Positions 14,013 through 20,964 of a DNA stretch of 20,964 bases are shown here, piece by piece (within the stretch, counting starts at the first letter, position 1; each line of letters starts with the position of its first letter). Position numbers and translations under genes: made by a program. Source of the stretch: CAVYPR01 sp052145775. GTDB taxonomy: Bacteria > Actinomycetota > Acidimicrobiia > Acidimicrobiales > RAAP-2. The notes beneath the pieces were generated by a model. The model was given only the letters and a program-made list of their open reading frames with translations, was not told where the DNA came from and did not search any database. The DNA lies in NCBI GenBank assembly GCA_052145775.1, contig JBKQNY010000076.1, forward strand, positions 1 to 20,964, read 5' to 3'.

Positions 14013-14939
14013 TCACCGTCGGACACCGCTTCGTCCCTTGTCAGCCGCGGTAACCCCTTGGTCGGTTTGGGCTTGGTAGGCAGCGGCGGCTAACTCGGGC
14101 TCGTCACCTTCTCCCTCGGTCCGTTCGGGGAGCAGCAGAACCCCGCCTACTAGGAAGCACACGGCCCCCACGAAGGTTCCGAGGTTCGTCAGAGCCAAGC
14201 TCCGCAGGGAGCCGCTGGGTTCGACCTTTGAGGCGATGGCGGAGGCTCCGAACGCGATCGAACCGACCAGATTGAGCATGGCGATCCACCAGGAGAGCGC
14301 TCGCGGACGCCAACACCAGGCACCGTGTGACACTTCGGCCCAGCAGAGCCAACTTGCGACGAGGAAGCAGACCGAGCCGAGCGCATCTGGCCGCCACACG
14401 AGATGGTTCAGGGTGGACGGTCCCCCCTGGGCGGCGACGGCGTGGCCGGTGCTCACGTTGAAGAACAGGGTGCCGATGAGCTGTACTCCCGATGCCCACC
14501 AGTCGATTCGTTCTGCACGCGGCCGGACGAGCTGTCGGACGACTTGGCCTATATGCGATAGATCGGGGCCACCATCTGCCCAGGCCACCTGGCAGTACTG
14601 CAGAAAGGCAGCGGTCGTGAAGAAGAGCGACCCGACGAAGTAGGTCACGTTGTCCGCCATGGCGCCGACGACGTTCGTGTACGGGGGAAAGGACCCCAGA
14701 GCGAAGCAGAATGACCCGACGGCGAACAGCACCCCGATCCACCAACCCATGGCCACTGGTGCCCACCACGTCGACCCGACGGATCCTGTCCTGCGCTTCC
14801 GGTGTCGTCGTGACTCCCACACCACCACCGTGCCATCGACCCGCCGAAGCACCTCCCGCGTGACAAACGGTCCGAACCCAGCGCGCTCCTCGCGGACCCA
14901 ATCTGTGCCCAGGCGCAGGCGCCTATGGCGGTCAAGCAC
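14013..14939 (-). CDS. Multi-pass membrane protein with YrhK-like domain (308 aa)
   Basis: The GTG at 14939 has GGGGAG six bases upstream. A basic, Arg-rich cytoplasmic N-terminus of about 60 residues precedes six to seven hydrophobic segments: about 62-83, 94-118, 150-165, 186-200, 214-232 and 249-268. The last one, N-L-G-T-F-V-G-A-V-C-F-L-V-G-G-V-L-L-L-P-E, has the form of YrhK-like domains. The tail is acidic and Ala-rich. No catalytic residues are apparent. It may be a structural or sensory membrane protein; the function is unknown. It ends 25 bases from the end of the convergent PLDc_N gene. Confidence 0.75.
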   Translation of the reverse strand: MLDRHRRLRLGTDWVREERAGFGPFVTREVLRRVDGTVVVWESRRHRKRRTGSVGSTWWAPVAMGWWIGVLFAVGSFCFALGSFPPYTNVVGAMADNVTYFVGSLFFTTAAFLQYCQVAWADGGPDLSHIGQVVRQLVRPRAERIDWWASGVQLIGTLFFNVSTGHAVAAQGGPSTLNHLVWRPDALGSVCFLVASWLCWAEVSHGAWCWRPRALSWWIAMLNLVGSIAFGASAIASKVEPSGSLRSLALTNLGTFVGAVCFLVGGVLLLPERTEGEGDEPELAAAAYQAQTDQGVTAADKGRSGVRR

Positions 14940-15401
14940 CTGAGTCTCCCCGTGCCCCTGCTACTGCGACTCTGCAGGAGATCAACAGGTCGATGCTCCG
15001 GATCGCTTCAGGCAAACCGGCACGTTGGGTCATCCATCGTCTCACCGCTGGGTCGGGCTGCGATGCAGCCGAATGCACAGACACCTCCCGGTGGTTCATC
15101 AGCCGAACTCTAGGAGCGAGTCGCTCAACGGGCACGGGGCCGGATCGTCGACCTCCCGGCCCCCGGCCGAGCTCCCTCCCACCGGTTCCATTGTCTGTCT
15201 GCAGAGCGCGTCGGTGCACTCCTGCAGGGAAAAGCTACCTCGTGGTGTTACCTCCCGCGTCTCTCCGTCATCAGACAACGAGTCCGGCGAGGTGCCGGGA
15301 CGCGTCACGGGTCTGACCGCGTGCAAGCTCTGGGGTCACGTGGGCACACCTCGTTCGGGCGCGCCGGTGCGACGTTGCCCGCCCTCGGCGATGGCCGGCG
15401 A
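14940..15401. other. Intergenic, no gene seen
   Basis: These 462 bases lie between two minus-strand membrane-protein genes. Open frames on the plus strand here have no good ribosome binding site and an unlikely composition (many Ser, Arg, Cys). No strong hairpin, aptamer consensus or repeat was noticed. Confidence 0.4.
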
Positions 15402-16154
15402 TCAGTAGTGCCGGTTCAGTACGAAGACAACGACCCCGATGACCAGCATGACGATCACTATCGTCCGAGCGTTGGGCGAGAGGCGGATCGCCCAGGGGCT
15501 CCGAGCTCCGGGACTCAGTCCCGCTTCACTCGCATCGCCGCCGGGAGGACCGTCTCCGAAGAGTCCCCACGGGTAGAGGGGCGTCAACATCGAGAAGTAC
15601 CCGCCCGCCCTGGCCGTGAACCTGATGACCGCGCGCGTCGCTTCGTAGAGGGGAGCTGGTTGCCTTCCGGTGAAGACGATCATCGCCCAGCTGGCGATCG
15701 AGACGACACCGAGCCCGTAGAGAGCGACGGTCGTCACGATCCAGGCCGGGATCACCAGGATGATCCGAAACAGCACGGCCAGCGGATTGAGGCGCGCCGG
15801 CGGCGGGATCTCCAGGAGGACGGCGTACTGCTCCTCGCGCTGGAGGCTGAACGGGGGGTAGTCGTCGGTGAGGAAGTACAGGTAACCGTGCACCCGGATG
15901 GCCCAACGCAGGTAGCCGCTCAGGAATTCTTCAGCGAAGTCAGGCAGTTGCCCGGTCACGAGGGCCCCGAACCACCCGATGACGAGCACGACCAGGGCCG
16001 CGATCCCGACGAAGAACAGGACGAAGTACTGCGGAATCACCATGATGATCCGTATGGCCGCGGTCAGGCGGTCCCGCTCGCTCGGATACGTCGTCGAGAG
16101 GTTCAGGGACTGCGCCTGCTCAGATGGATGCTCGCCATACGTGCCGGGGTCCAT
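15402..16154 (-). CDS. DUF4389 membrane protein (250 aa)
   Basis: The ATG at 16154 has a GGGAG-type ribosome binding site. The sequence shows the DUF4389 pattern: an I-R-I-I-M-V-I-P-Q-Y segment, a long transmembrane helix with W-F-G-A-L-V-T-G-Q-L-P (about residues 40-70), then L-R-W-A-I-R-V-H-G-Y-L-Y-F-L-T-D-D-Y-P-P-F-S-L. The unit repeats in the second half with L-F-R-I-I-L-V-I-P-A-W-I and W-A-M-I-V-F-T-G-R-Q-P. A final helix lies at the C-terminus (about 230-247). The two halves look like an internal duplication of a helix-pair unit. The family has no known activity. It lies 86 bases upstream of the stop of a second small membrane-protein gene on the same strand, so the two may be co-transcribed. 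Confidence 0.85.
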   Translation of the reverse strand: MDPGTYGEHPSEQAQSLNLSTTYPSERDRLTAAIRIIMVIPQYFVLFFVGIAALVVLVIGWFGALVTGQLPDFAEEFLSGYLRWAIRVHGYLYFLTDDYPPFSLQREEQYAVLLEIPPPARLNPLAVLFRIILVIPAWIVTTVALYGLGVVSIASWAMIVFTGRQPAPLYEATRAVIRFTARAGGYFSMLTPLYPWGLFGDGPPGGDASEAGLSPGARSPWAIRLSPNARTIVIVMLVIGVVVFVLNRHY

Positions 16155-16240
16155 TCCCGTTCTCCCTCTGTCAGAGTCCTGCGTTCACCTGCATCTTTGT
16201 TCTGGGATCTCCGATCGTCCCACGCCGTCGCTCTCCCGCA

Positions 16241-16663
16241 CTACGCCTGCTCGGGAAATCCGTACATGGCGAGTGCGTAGACGATGACAACGTCGATGAC
16301 GATGGCGATGACGGACCACCATGGGTAGACGCCGATGAACATCAACTGCCCGATTGCGTTCAGGCAGGCGACTGCGATCCCGACGTATGCCGCCCAGTGC
16401 CTCCCGACGAAGATCGCCATGGCCACCAGCACCTGAATCACGCCGAGAATGAGCATCGTCCATCCCCACGCAGTGAGGTCGCCGAAGACCAGGTGATGTG
16501 TCACCGCGGCCGGCTGACCCGAGACCGAGACGTAGTAGTAGTAATAGTGCGGATTGGCGATGGCGACGATGCCGTCGATGAAGTTGAACGTGCCGACTAG
16601 CAGGACCATTACTCCGGCGAAGACGCGCCAGCCTGACCCTGGATCTGCCTGAGTGGTAACCAT
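16241..16663 (-). CDS. DUF7144-like four-helix membrane protein (140 aa)
   Basis: The ATG at 16663 follows AGAAGGAGAG, a strong ribosome binding site. Four hydrophobic segments (about residues 13-33, 56-76, 80-100 and 107-130) fit a small tetraspan membrane protein. The start G-W-R-V-F-A-G-V-M-V-L-L-V-G-T-F-N-F-I-D-G-I is typical of actinobacterial DUF7144 proteins. A run of five Tyr follows the first helix, encoded by a visible short repeat near 16529-16546. Its function is unknown. It is the upstream partner of the DUF4389 gene, 86 bases away, which supports an operon of envelope proteins. Confidence 0.8.
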   Translation of the reverse strand: MVTTQADPGSGWRVFAGVMVLLVGTFNFIDGIVAIANPHYYYYYVSVSGQPAAVTHHLVFGDLTAWGWTMLILGVIQVLVAMAIFVGRHWAAYVGIAVACLNAIGQLMFIGVYPWWSVIAIVIDVVIVYALAMYGFPEQA

Positions 16664-16909
16664 CGGCTTCTCTCCTTCTTCGGCCCTGCGAGTTGGACTG
16701 TGGGAGGACTGCCTTCCGACCAATGGTACGCAAGTCGGCCGTCCGGCTCGGGGGATGGTCGCACCAAGAGCGCGGCCATTTCCGCGAGCGTTGGCGCTCC
16801 GGCCGAACGTGATCGTGTGCACATTCACCGCCGACGCCCGACCGGGCCAGCGAGCGGCACCTGGACGGCGACCACGAGGGCCTCTCGGTGGAGGCCGTAG
16901 GATCACGCT

Positions 16910-17713
16910 GTGATTCGCCAGCGCCCGCAGCAGCACTATGGCGACAAGGTGGCCGTCGTGACCGGTGCCTCCTCGGGCATCGGACGGGCTATCGCCCTCA
17001 CCCTCGCCGACCGGGGCGCACTGGTCGTGGGGGTGGCAAGACGGAGAGATCTCTTGGAGGAGCTCGCAACTGAGCTGCGGAAACGCTCTCCCAAGAGCAC
17101 CATCGAAGTCTGTGACGTGGCGGACGCTGACGCCTACCGGGCAGTCCTCGCCGGCGTCCGAGAACAGTTCGGCAGGATCGACATTCTCATCAACAACGCC
17201 GGTGTCGACATCATGCTGTACGTGCCGGGAGGCGACGAGTCGATCGTGCGCGAGGTGTTCGCCGTGAACTTCTTCTCTACGGTGGCTGGCACGCTGTTCG
17301 TGCTCCCCGAGATGGTGCAGCGAGGCTCGGGCATCATCGTGAACACCTCGTCCGACACGGCTCGCGCACCCGAACCGGGGCAGGGCGCGTACGCCGCCTC
17401 CAAGGCGGCCATCTCAGCCTTCAGCGAATCGATCGCCCATGAGATCGACGGATCGGGGGTCCACGTCCACGTCCTCTACCCAGGATGGGTCCCCACGGCG
17501 ATGGGGCTCCCCGACGAAGGCGAGGATGGCGCTCTCCCTCCGCGCCTCGTCCGACGGACGGCGCAGGAAGTGGCGGACCTCGTCGCCGAACGGATGGGCG
17601 GCCGGAAGATGGAGATCAACGCCGCCTGGCTGCCGCTGCTGGCACCGATCACGCGGACCATCGCTCCCTTGGCCTACCAGAGGGCCATGAAGGCGCACTC
17701 GGGCACCAGCTGA
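16910..17713 (+). CDS. Short-chain dehydrogenase/reductase (267 aa)
   Basis: The GTG at 16910 is the first start in frame; the ribosome binding site (GGA nine bases upstream) is weak. The classical SDR signature is complete: T-G-A-S-S-G-I-G (18-25) for the cofactor, N-N-A-G (95-98), Ser at about 148 in N-T-S-S, and Y161-x-x-x-K165 as the catalytic pair. Arg residues just after the first strand (A-R-R-R at 43-46), with no Asp there, suggest NADPH rather than NADH. The C-terminal third (A-W-L-P-L-L-A-P-I) resembles SDRs of fatty-acyl or steroid type, but the substrate is unknown. It is divergent from the DUF7144-like gene and convergent with the GH5 gene. Confidence 0.9.
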   Translation: MIRQRPQQHYGDKVAVVTGASSGIGRAIALTLADRGALVVGVARRRDLLEELATELRKRSPKSTIEVCDVADADAYRAVLAGVREQFGRIDILINNAGVDIMLYVPGGDESIVREVFAVNFFSTVAGTLFVLPEMVQRGSGIIVNTSSDTARAPEPGQGAYAASKAAISAFSESIAHEIDGSGVHVHVLYPGWVPTAMGLPDEGEDGALPPRLVRRTAQEVADLVAERMGGRKMEINAAWLPLLAPITRTIAPLAYQRAMKAHSGTS

Positions 17714-17721
17714 ACGAGACA

Positions 17722-17737
17722 CCCCGTATCCCCGGGG
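17722..17737 (+). terminator. Short hairpin after the SDR gene
   Basis: CCCCG (17722-17726) pairs with CGGGG (17733-17737) around a six-base loop, nine bases past the SDR stop and before the convergent GH5 gene end. The stem is short and no U-tract follows. Confidence 0.25.
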
Positions 17738-17790
17738 CCGGGCAAACCAGGACAGCTCGGGCCAAGACGCGCGGCCAGCCAGCGGCCCCG

Positions 17791-19521
17791 TCAGCCGGCG
17801 GGTGCCGGGTGGGTTGCGCAGCCGCCGGCGGTCACCGAGACGCTGACGTCAGCTGGCGACGAGCCATTTCGGAGATCGATTCGTGGCGCGCCGGGTCGGG
17901 ACGTCTCCTGCGCCCCCGAGACCCTCAGGCAGTAGCCGTGGGGGTAGTGGGTCGACTCCGGCACCACGATGACCGTCGGCTCGGTGATCCTCGGGTCCGA
18001 CCGATACCGGAGGGCGAAGGCCCTGGTTGTCGGGTCGAACGTCATCGAGGTCGGCGTTCCCGCGATGGCTGACGCATACGTTTCGGCGAGCACGTGAAGC
18101 TGTGCGGCCGTCTGTCGGCGTGGGGGCCAAAGGGCCGACGAGTGCGAGCCGGTGGGATCGTCGTAGTTGATCCACTGCCAGTAGATCCACCCGACCAGGT
18201 TCGCATTGGCGTCAGCGGTGATGCGGGCGAGGTCGGCGGTATCGGTGCTGGCCCCGAATTCCGTGAGCAGCCAGCCGGGTCCCTCAGGCTGTGCCGCCGA
18301 GCGATCGTTGGCACGCTCCTGCGCGTGTTGGGCGAACACGATTTTCTCGAGCGGTCCGCACACCGTTCCGAAGTTCGGCGGTTCAGGCCCGTTCGGCACG
18401 TGGAGGAAGCAGTAGTCGTGGAAGTTGAGGACCAGTCGCGGGTAGTCCATGGCACCGATGTGGTTGGGCACCCCGGAGTCGGTGCTGTAGTTGCCCTCGT
18501 AGGCCACGAGGTGATTAGGATCCGCCGCCTCGATGCGCGGAATCAGACCCTCTCCGGGATCGTCGGCCGGACACTGCACTCGCTGGCCGTCCTGGTTGAG
18601 ACCGGGGTTCGCTCGCCCGGTGTAGAAGCATTCGAGCTCCGCATCGAAGGCGGGGTTGTCCGGTTGTGTTCCTAACCCGGGACCGTATGGCTCGTTGAAC
18701 GGGTCGTAGCCGACCACCCACGGATTGTTGCGAAAGCGCTCGGCAACCCTCGTCCACACTGTGTCGAAGGCGCCCTGCAGGTTTCCGACGACGTCGTTGT
18801 CCCAGAAATGCCCGTACGCCTGGGACACGCTGGGTCCGGTGTAGTTGACGCTCCAGTTCTGGACGTCGCGCTGTGGCCGGGGGGTGATCCCGTCGGTGCA
18901 GACGGCCCAGTCCGGCGCCCCCTCCCCCGCGAACGCCTCGTTGTAGACGTCCTGGTGCATGTCGAGCAGGGAGTAAATCCCGTAGTGACCGAGGAGGGCC
19001 ACCGTGGCCTCCAGCCGATCGAGATAGGCATTGAAGACCTTTGCGTTGAACTGGTCTGCCGCAGAGAGGGTGGGCTTTCCGGGCGTGCAGATCGAAGGGT
19101 CGTTGATCGGGTCGTAACCGGGTTCGAGGCCCTTCCAGATGATGCCCAGGCGCACCACATCGAAACCCAGCGACGCCATCCGCTCCGCCTCGGCCGACGT
19201 CAGCACGTTGCGCCCCGATCCACTCACCTCGACCTCGTAGGGGGGGATCTTGTAGACGAGGTCGACCCCGTGCAGCAGCACGGACCTGCCGAAGCGATCG
19301 ACGAGCAGAGGACCTCCGGGCGCCCGTATCGGGCCGACCGGACCCGATGTGGCGCTCGCCGTCGACGCCGAGAGTGCCGGTTCCGGGCCCACGCACAGGG
19401 TCAGGACCAATGCGAGCGGGACGACCGCCGCCGGCAGCCGGCGCCCGACCCGCCGGCGGCCCCCGGACCACCTGGTGCCGACGCGGCCACACCGCTCCGC
19501 CGTCCTGAGGCTCCGGAACAC
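17791..19521 (-). CDS. Secreted glycoside hydrolase family 5, endoglycosylceramidase-like (about 576 aa)
   Basis: The chosen GTG at 19521 places a twin-Arg-rich basic stretch before a hydrophobic signal segment (about residues 29-45) ending A-L-S-A. Starts further upstream (for example TTG at 19722) are open, and none has a clear ribosome binding site. The catalytic domain begins with L-V-D-R-F-G-R-S-V-L-L-H-G-V-D. It contains L-D-M-H-Q-D-V-Y, acid/base Glu in D-P-F-N-E-P (about residue 277) and nucleophile Glu in L-T-E-F-G (about 421), as in GH5 endoglycoceramidases. Several Cys may form disulfides. A beta-sandwich C-terminal domain follows, with V-I-V-V-P and Y-P-H-G-Y. Such enzymes release the glycan from glycosphingolipids or cleave related glycosides outside the cell; the natural substrate here is unknown. 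Confidence 0.85.
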   Translation of the reverse strand: MFRSLRTAERCGRVGTRWSGGRRRVGRRLPAAVVPLALVLTLCVGPEPALSASTASATSGPVGPIRAPGGPLLVDRFGRSVLLHGVDLVYKIPPYEVEVSGSGRNVLTSAEAERMASLGFDVVRLGIIWKGLEPGYDPINDPSICTPGKPTLSAADQFNAKVFNAYLDRLEATVALLGHYGIYSLLDMHQDVYNEAFAGEGAPDWAVCTDGITPRPQRDVQNWSVNYTGPSVSQAYGHFWDNDVVGNLQGAFDTVWTRVAERFRNNPWVVGYDPFNEPYGPGLGTQPDNPAFDAELECFYTGRANPGLNQDGQRVQCPADDPGEGLIPRIEAADPNHLVAYEGNYSTDSGVPNHIGAMDYPRLVLNFHDYCFLHVPNGPEPPNFGTVCGPLEKIVFAQHAQERANDRSAAQPEGPGWLLTEFGASTDTADLARITADANANLVGWIYWQWINYDDPTGSHSSALWPPRRQTAAQLHVLAETYASAIAGTPTSMTFDPTTRAFALRYRSDPRITEPTVIVVPESTHYPHGYCLRVSGAQETSRPGAPRIDLRNGSSPADVSVSVTAGGCATHPAPAG

Positions 19522-19749
19522 GGCAAGATTCTGCCGCGTCCGATCGCCCTGCGGGTTCGTCGCTCTTCTGCCGCACACCGAGGACTGTTCGCCGCCGAAC
19601 GGCTCCACCGCCAGACACGAGTCCCGTGCCGTATCCGAGCGACGTCCGTCAGCGTTGGTCGGGCGAGGTGGCACTCGTGGGGTCGAGCGAAGCGGCCGAC
19701 GGAGCAGCCGTCGGGCATGCAATGTCGGGCGGCGACTGCCGCCACGAGG

Positions 19750-20964
19750 TCAATACACCCAGACTGTCGTTCCAATCGGTGCCAGGTCCGCTGTCCAGAT
19801 CCAGTTGATGGCCTCGTCGCTCACTCGCACACAGCCATGGGACACCGGCACCGGGGGGACGTTTGTGTCTCCGTGGATCGCATACCCGCCCGTGAAGTAC
19901 CTCGGCCTCCACAGGGCCCCGAGTGAATCGACCACAAGGCCGTTGGAAGCCTTGTAGATGTGGAAGTGGCCAGTTGGCGTGATGGCGACTGTCCCGTCGC
20001 CGTAGGAGTAACCGCCACCGGTGGACGTGTTGAGCGTGTAGAGGATCTGACCGTTGTTGACGAACATGACGAGGTCGGTGTTGAGGTTGACTTCGATCAC
20101 GTACCCCGACGAGCTCTGCGGCTGAGGTCGGACCGCCTGCACCAGGGCGGCGTAGGTGGCGTAATCGGTCACGCCGCTGCGCGAGATGCCGGCCGCCTTC
20201 TGGAGGGCCCAGACCGCCTGCTGGGTGGAGTCGCCGAACTGCCCGTTCACCGCACCCAGCCAGTAGCCGAGATTGGACAGCTGCTGCTGCAGCGAGGCCA
20301 CGGCGGGACCGCTCGAACCAAGCGAGAGGGGCGGAACACCCCACGGTTGGCGGGGCGCCGTGGATGGCAGAAGCCAGTAGCCGCCGCCATCGGGCGTGGA
20401 GACCACGCTCACGACGGGGTTTGTCAACCTCTGCCCCCCCATGCTCCCGAAGAAGGCCGCGTCCCCGTAGGTGAAGACGCCGCCGCTCGACGACGCGAGC
20501 CAGTAGCCACCCCCATCGGGCGTGATGGCGATGCCGATGATCTGCGCCCTGGAGAGGCCGGCCGCCGATCCGTGGAACACCGCGTCCCCGAAGGTGAAGA
20601 TGCCGCCGTCCGCTCCCACCTCGTAGTAGCCGTGCCCTGAGCTCGTGGCCGCCATCCCCATCACGGGGGCGACAAGGGCCGCGCCGCCCATCGAGCCGTA
20701 GTAGCCGGCGTCCCCGAAGGTGAAGATGCCGCCGTCGGACGCCACCTCCCAGTACCCCTTGCCGTCAGGCGTCGCGGACATGCCCACGATGGGCTGGTCG
20801 AGATGCTGCCCGCCCATCGACCCGTAGTAGCCGGCGTCCCCGAAGGTGAAGATCCCGCCGTCCGCTCCCACCTCGTAGTAGCCGTGCCCCGAGCTCGTGG
20901 CGGCCCTCCCCAGCACGGGGGCGACCCGGGCGGCGCCGCCCATCGACCCGTAGTAGCCGGCGTC
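19750..20964 (-). CDS. L,D-transpeptidase with peptidoglycan-binding domain and N-terminal repeats (5' end outside window)
   Basis: The frame enters at 20964 (D-A-G-Y-Y-G-S-M-G) and ends at TGA 19750-19752, giving 404 codons in the window. The first half (to about 20365) is at least four copies of a roughly 42-residue repeat, G-Y-Y/W-E-V-x-x-D-G-G-I-F-T-F-G-D-A ... G-S-M-G-G. Next is a peptidoglycan-binding type 1 domain (S-L-G-S-S-G-P-A-V-A-S-L-Q-Q-Q ... F-G-D-S-T-Q-Q-A-V). Last is a YkuD L,D-transpeptidase domain with H-G-D-T and the S-H-G-C-V-R active site; the catalytic Cys codon is 19831-19833. It forms 3-3 cross-links or anchors proteins on peptidoglycan outside the membrane. The repeats probably form an exported surface or propeller-like module. 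Its repeats match those of the TIG protein at 2535-3776. Confidence 0.88.
   Translation of the reverse strand, partial: DAGYYGSMGGAARVAPVLGRAATSSGHGYYEVGADGGIFTFGDAGYYGSMGGQHLDQPIVGMSATPDGKGYWEVASDGGIFTFGDAGYYGSMGGAALVAPVMGMAATSSGHGYYEVGADGGIFTFGDAVFHGSAAGLSRAQIIGIAITPDGGGYWLASSSGGVFTYGDAAFFGSMGGQRLTNPVVSVVSTPDGGGYWLLPSTAPRQPWGVPPLSLGSSGPAVASLQQQLSNLGYWLGAVNGQFGDSTQQAVWALQKAAGISRSGVTDYATYAALVQAVRPQPQSSSGYVIEVNLNTDLVMFVNNGQILYTLNTSTGGGYSYGDGTVAITPTGHFHIYKASNGLVVDSLGALWRPRYFTGGYAIHGDTNVPPVPVSHGCVRVSDEAINWIWTADLAPIGTTVWVY
20365..20964 (-). repeat. Tandem 126-bp coding repeats in the L,D-transpeptidase gene
   Basis: Roughly 42-codon units repeat from the right window edge to about 20365. At DNA level the most similar blocks share long identical stretches, such as the gtagtagccggcgtcccc segment at three sites. 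Units starting G-Y-Y-E-V-G-A-D alternate with G-Y-W-E-V-A-S-D, suggesting an 84-codon double unit. The two units nearest the catalytic half are degenerate. The array continues past the window. Confidence 0.8.

Noticed and set aside
15321..16280. Plus-strand 319-codon frame opposite the DUF4389 gene
   Set aside because: Composition is dominated by Arg, Asp, Gly and His, typical of an antisense frame, while the minus-strand frame has clear membrane helices and a ribosome binding site.
1..20964. CRISPR array or phage gene cluster
   Set aside because: No regularly spaced direct repeats of CRISPR type and no capsid, terminase or tail genes were seen; the only tandem repeats are inside coding sequences or are the 10-bp repeat near 171.

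Overview
The window is high-GC DNA with actinobacterial codon use, GTG starts and GGAG-type ribosome binding sites. Tandem repeats of the G-Y-W-E-V-A-S-D-G-G type occur in two secreted proteins. I associate these with Acidimicrobiia-like actinobacteria, so a soil or aquatic relative of that class is my best guess (inference; no marker gene is present). Most genes look like ordinary chromosomal genes. Only the extreme left end looks like a mobile-element boundary.

Layout. (1) 1-300: the C-terminal end of a tyrosine recombinase, then the 3' end of a tRNA without its 5' half, which is the usual signature of an attachment site. (2) 511-1977 (-): a secreted beta-propeller-like protein. (3) 2535-3776 (-): a secreted protein with two W-E-V-A-S-D-G-G repeats, two Ig-like repeats and a TIG/IPT domain. 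(4) 3777-5132: a 1.35-kb stretch without a normal gene that carries two RNA elements on the minus strand. One is a c-di-AMP (ydaO-yuaA-like) aptamer directly upstream of the TIG protein. The other is a well-formed c-di-GMP-I (GEMM-I) aptamer with a near-consensus promoter in front and a 43-codon ORF with a strong ribosome binding site behind. (5) 5133-9806 (-): an amino-acid-type ABC substrate-binding protein, a family 4 glycoside hydrolase and a secreted PQQ-type beta-propeller protein. (6) 10047-11738 (+): a cyclic-nucleotide-binding domain fused to a cytochrome P450. (7) 11858-13258 (-): a 466-residue glutamate decarboxylase. (8) 13757-16663: four small or medium membrane proteins (PLDc_N type, YrhK-like, DUF4389, DUF7144-like). 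(9) 16910-17713 (+): a short-chain dehydrogenase. (10) 17791-19521 (-): a secreted GH5 enzyme of the endoglycosylceramidase type. (11) 19750-20964 (-): an L,D-transpeptidase with a peptidoglycan-binding domain and the same family of N-terminal repeats; its 5' end lies outside the window.

How it fits together. Two envelope proteins share the same surface repeat: the TIG protein and the L,D-transpeptidase. The first sits behind a probable c-di-AMP riboswitch, in line with the known use of ydaO RNAs to control cell-wall genes in actinobacteria. A c-di-GMP riboswitch lies less than 1 kb upstream on the same strand, so two cyclic-dinucleotide signals may meet at one envelope locus. A third nucleotide-second-messenger link is the P450 with a conserved cyclic-nucleotide phosphate-binding cassette. 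The least explained parts are the riboswitch-led 43-codon ORF and the purpose of the cNMP-P450 fusion.
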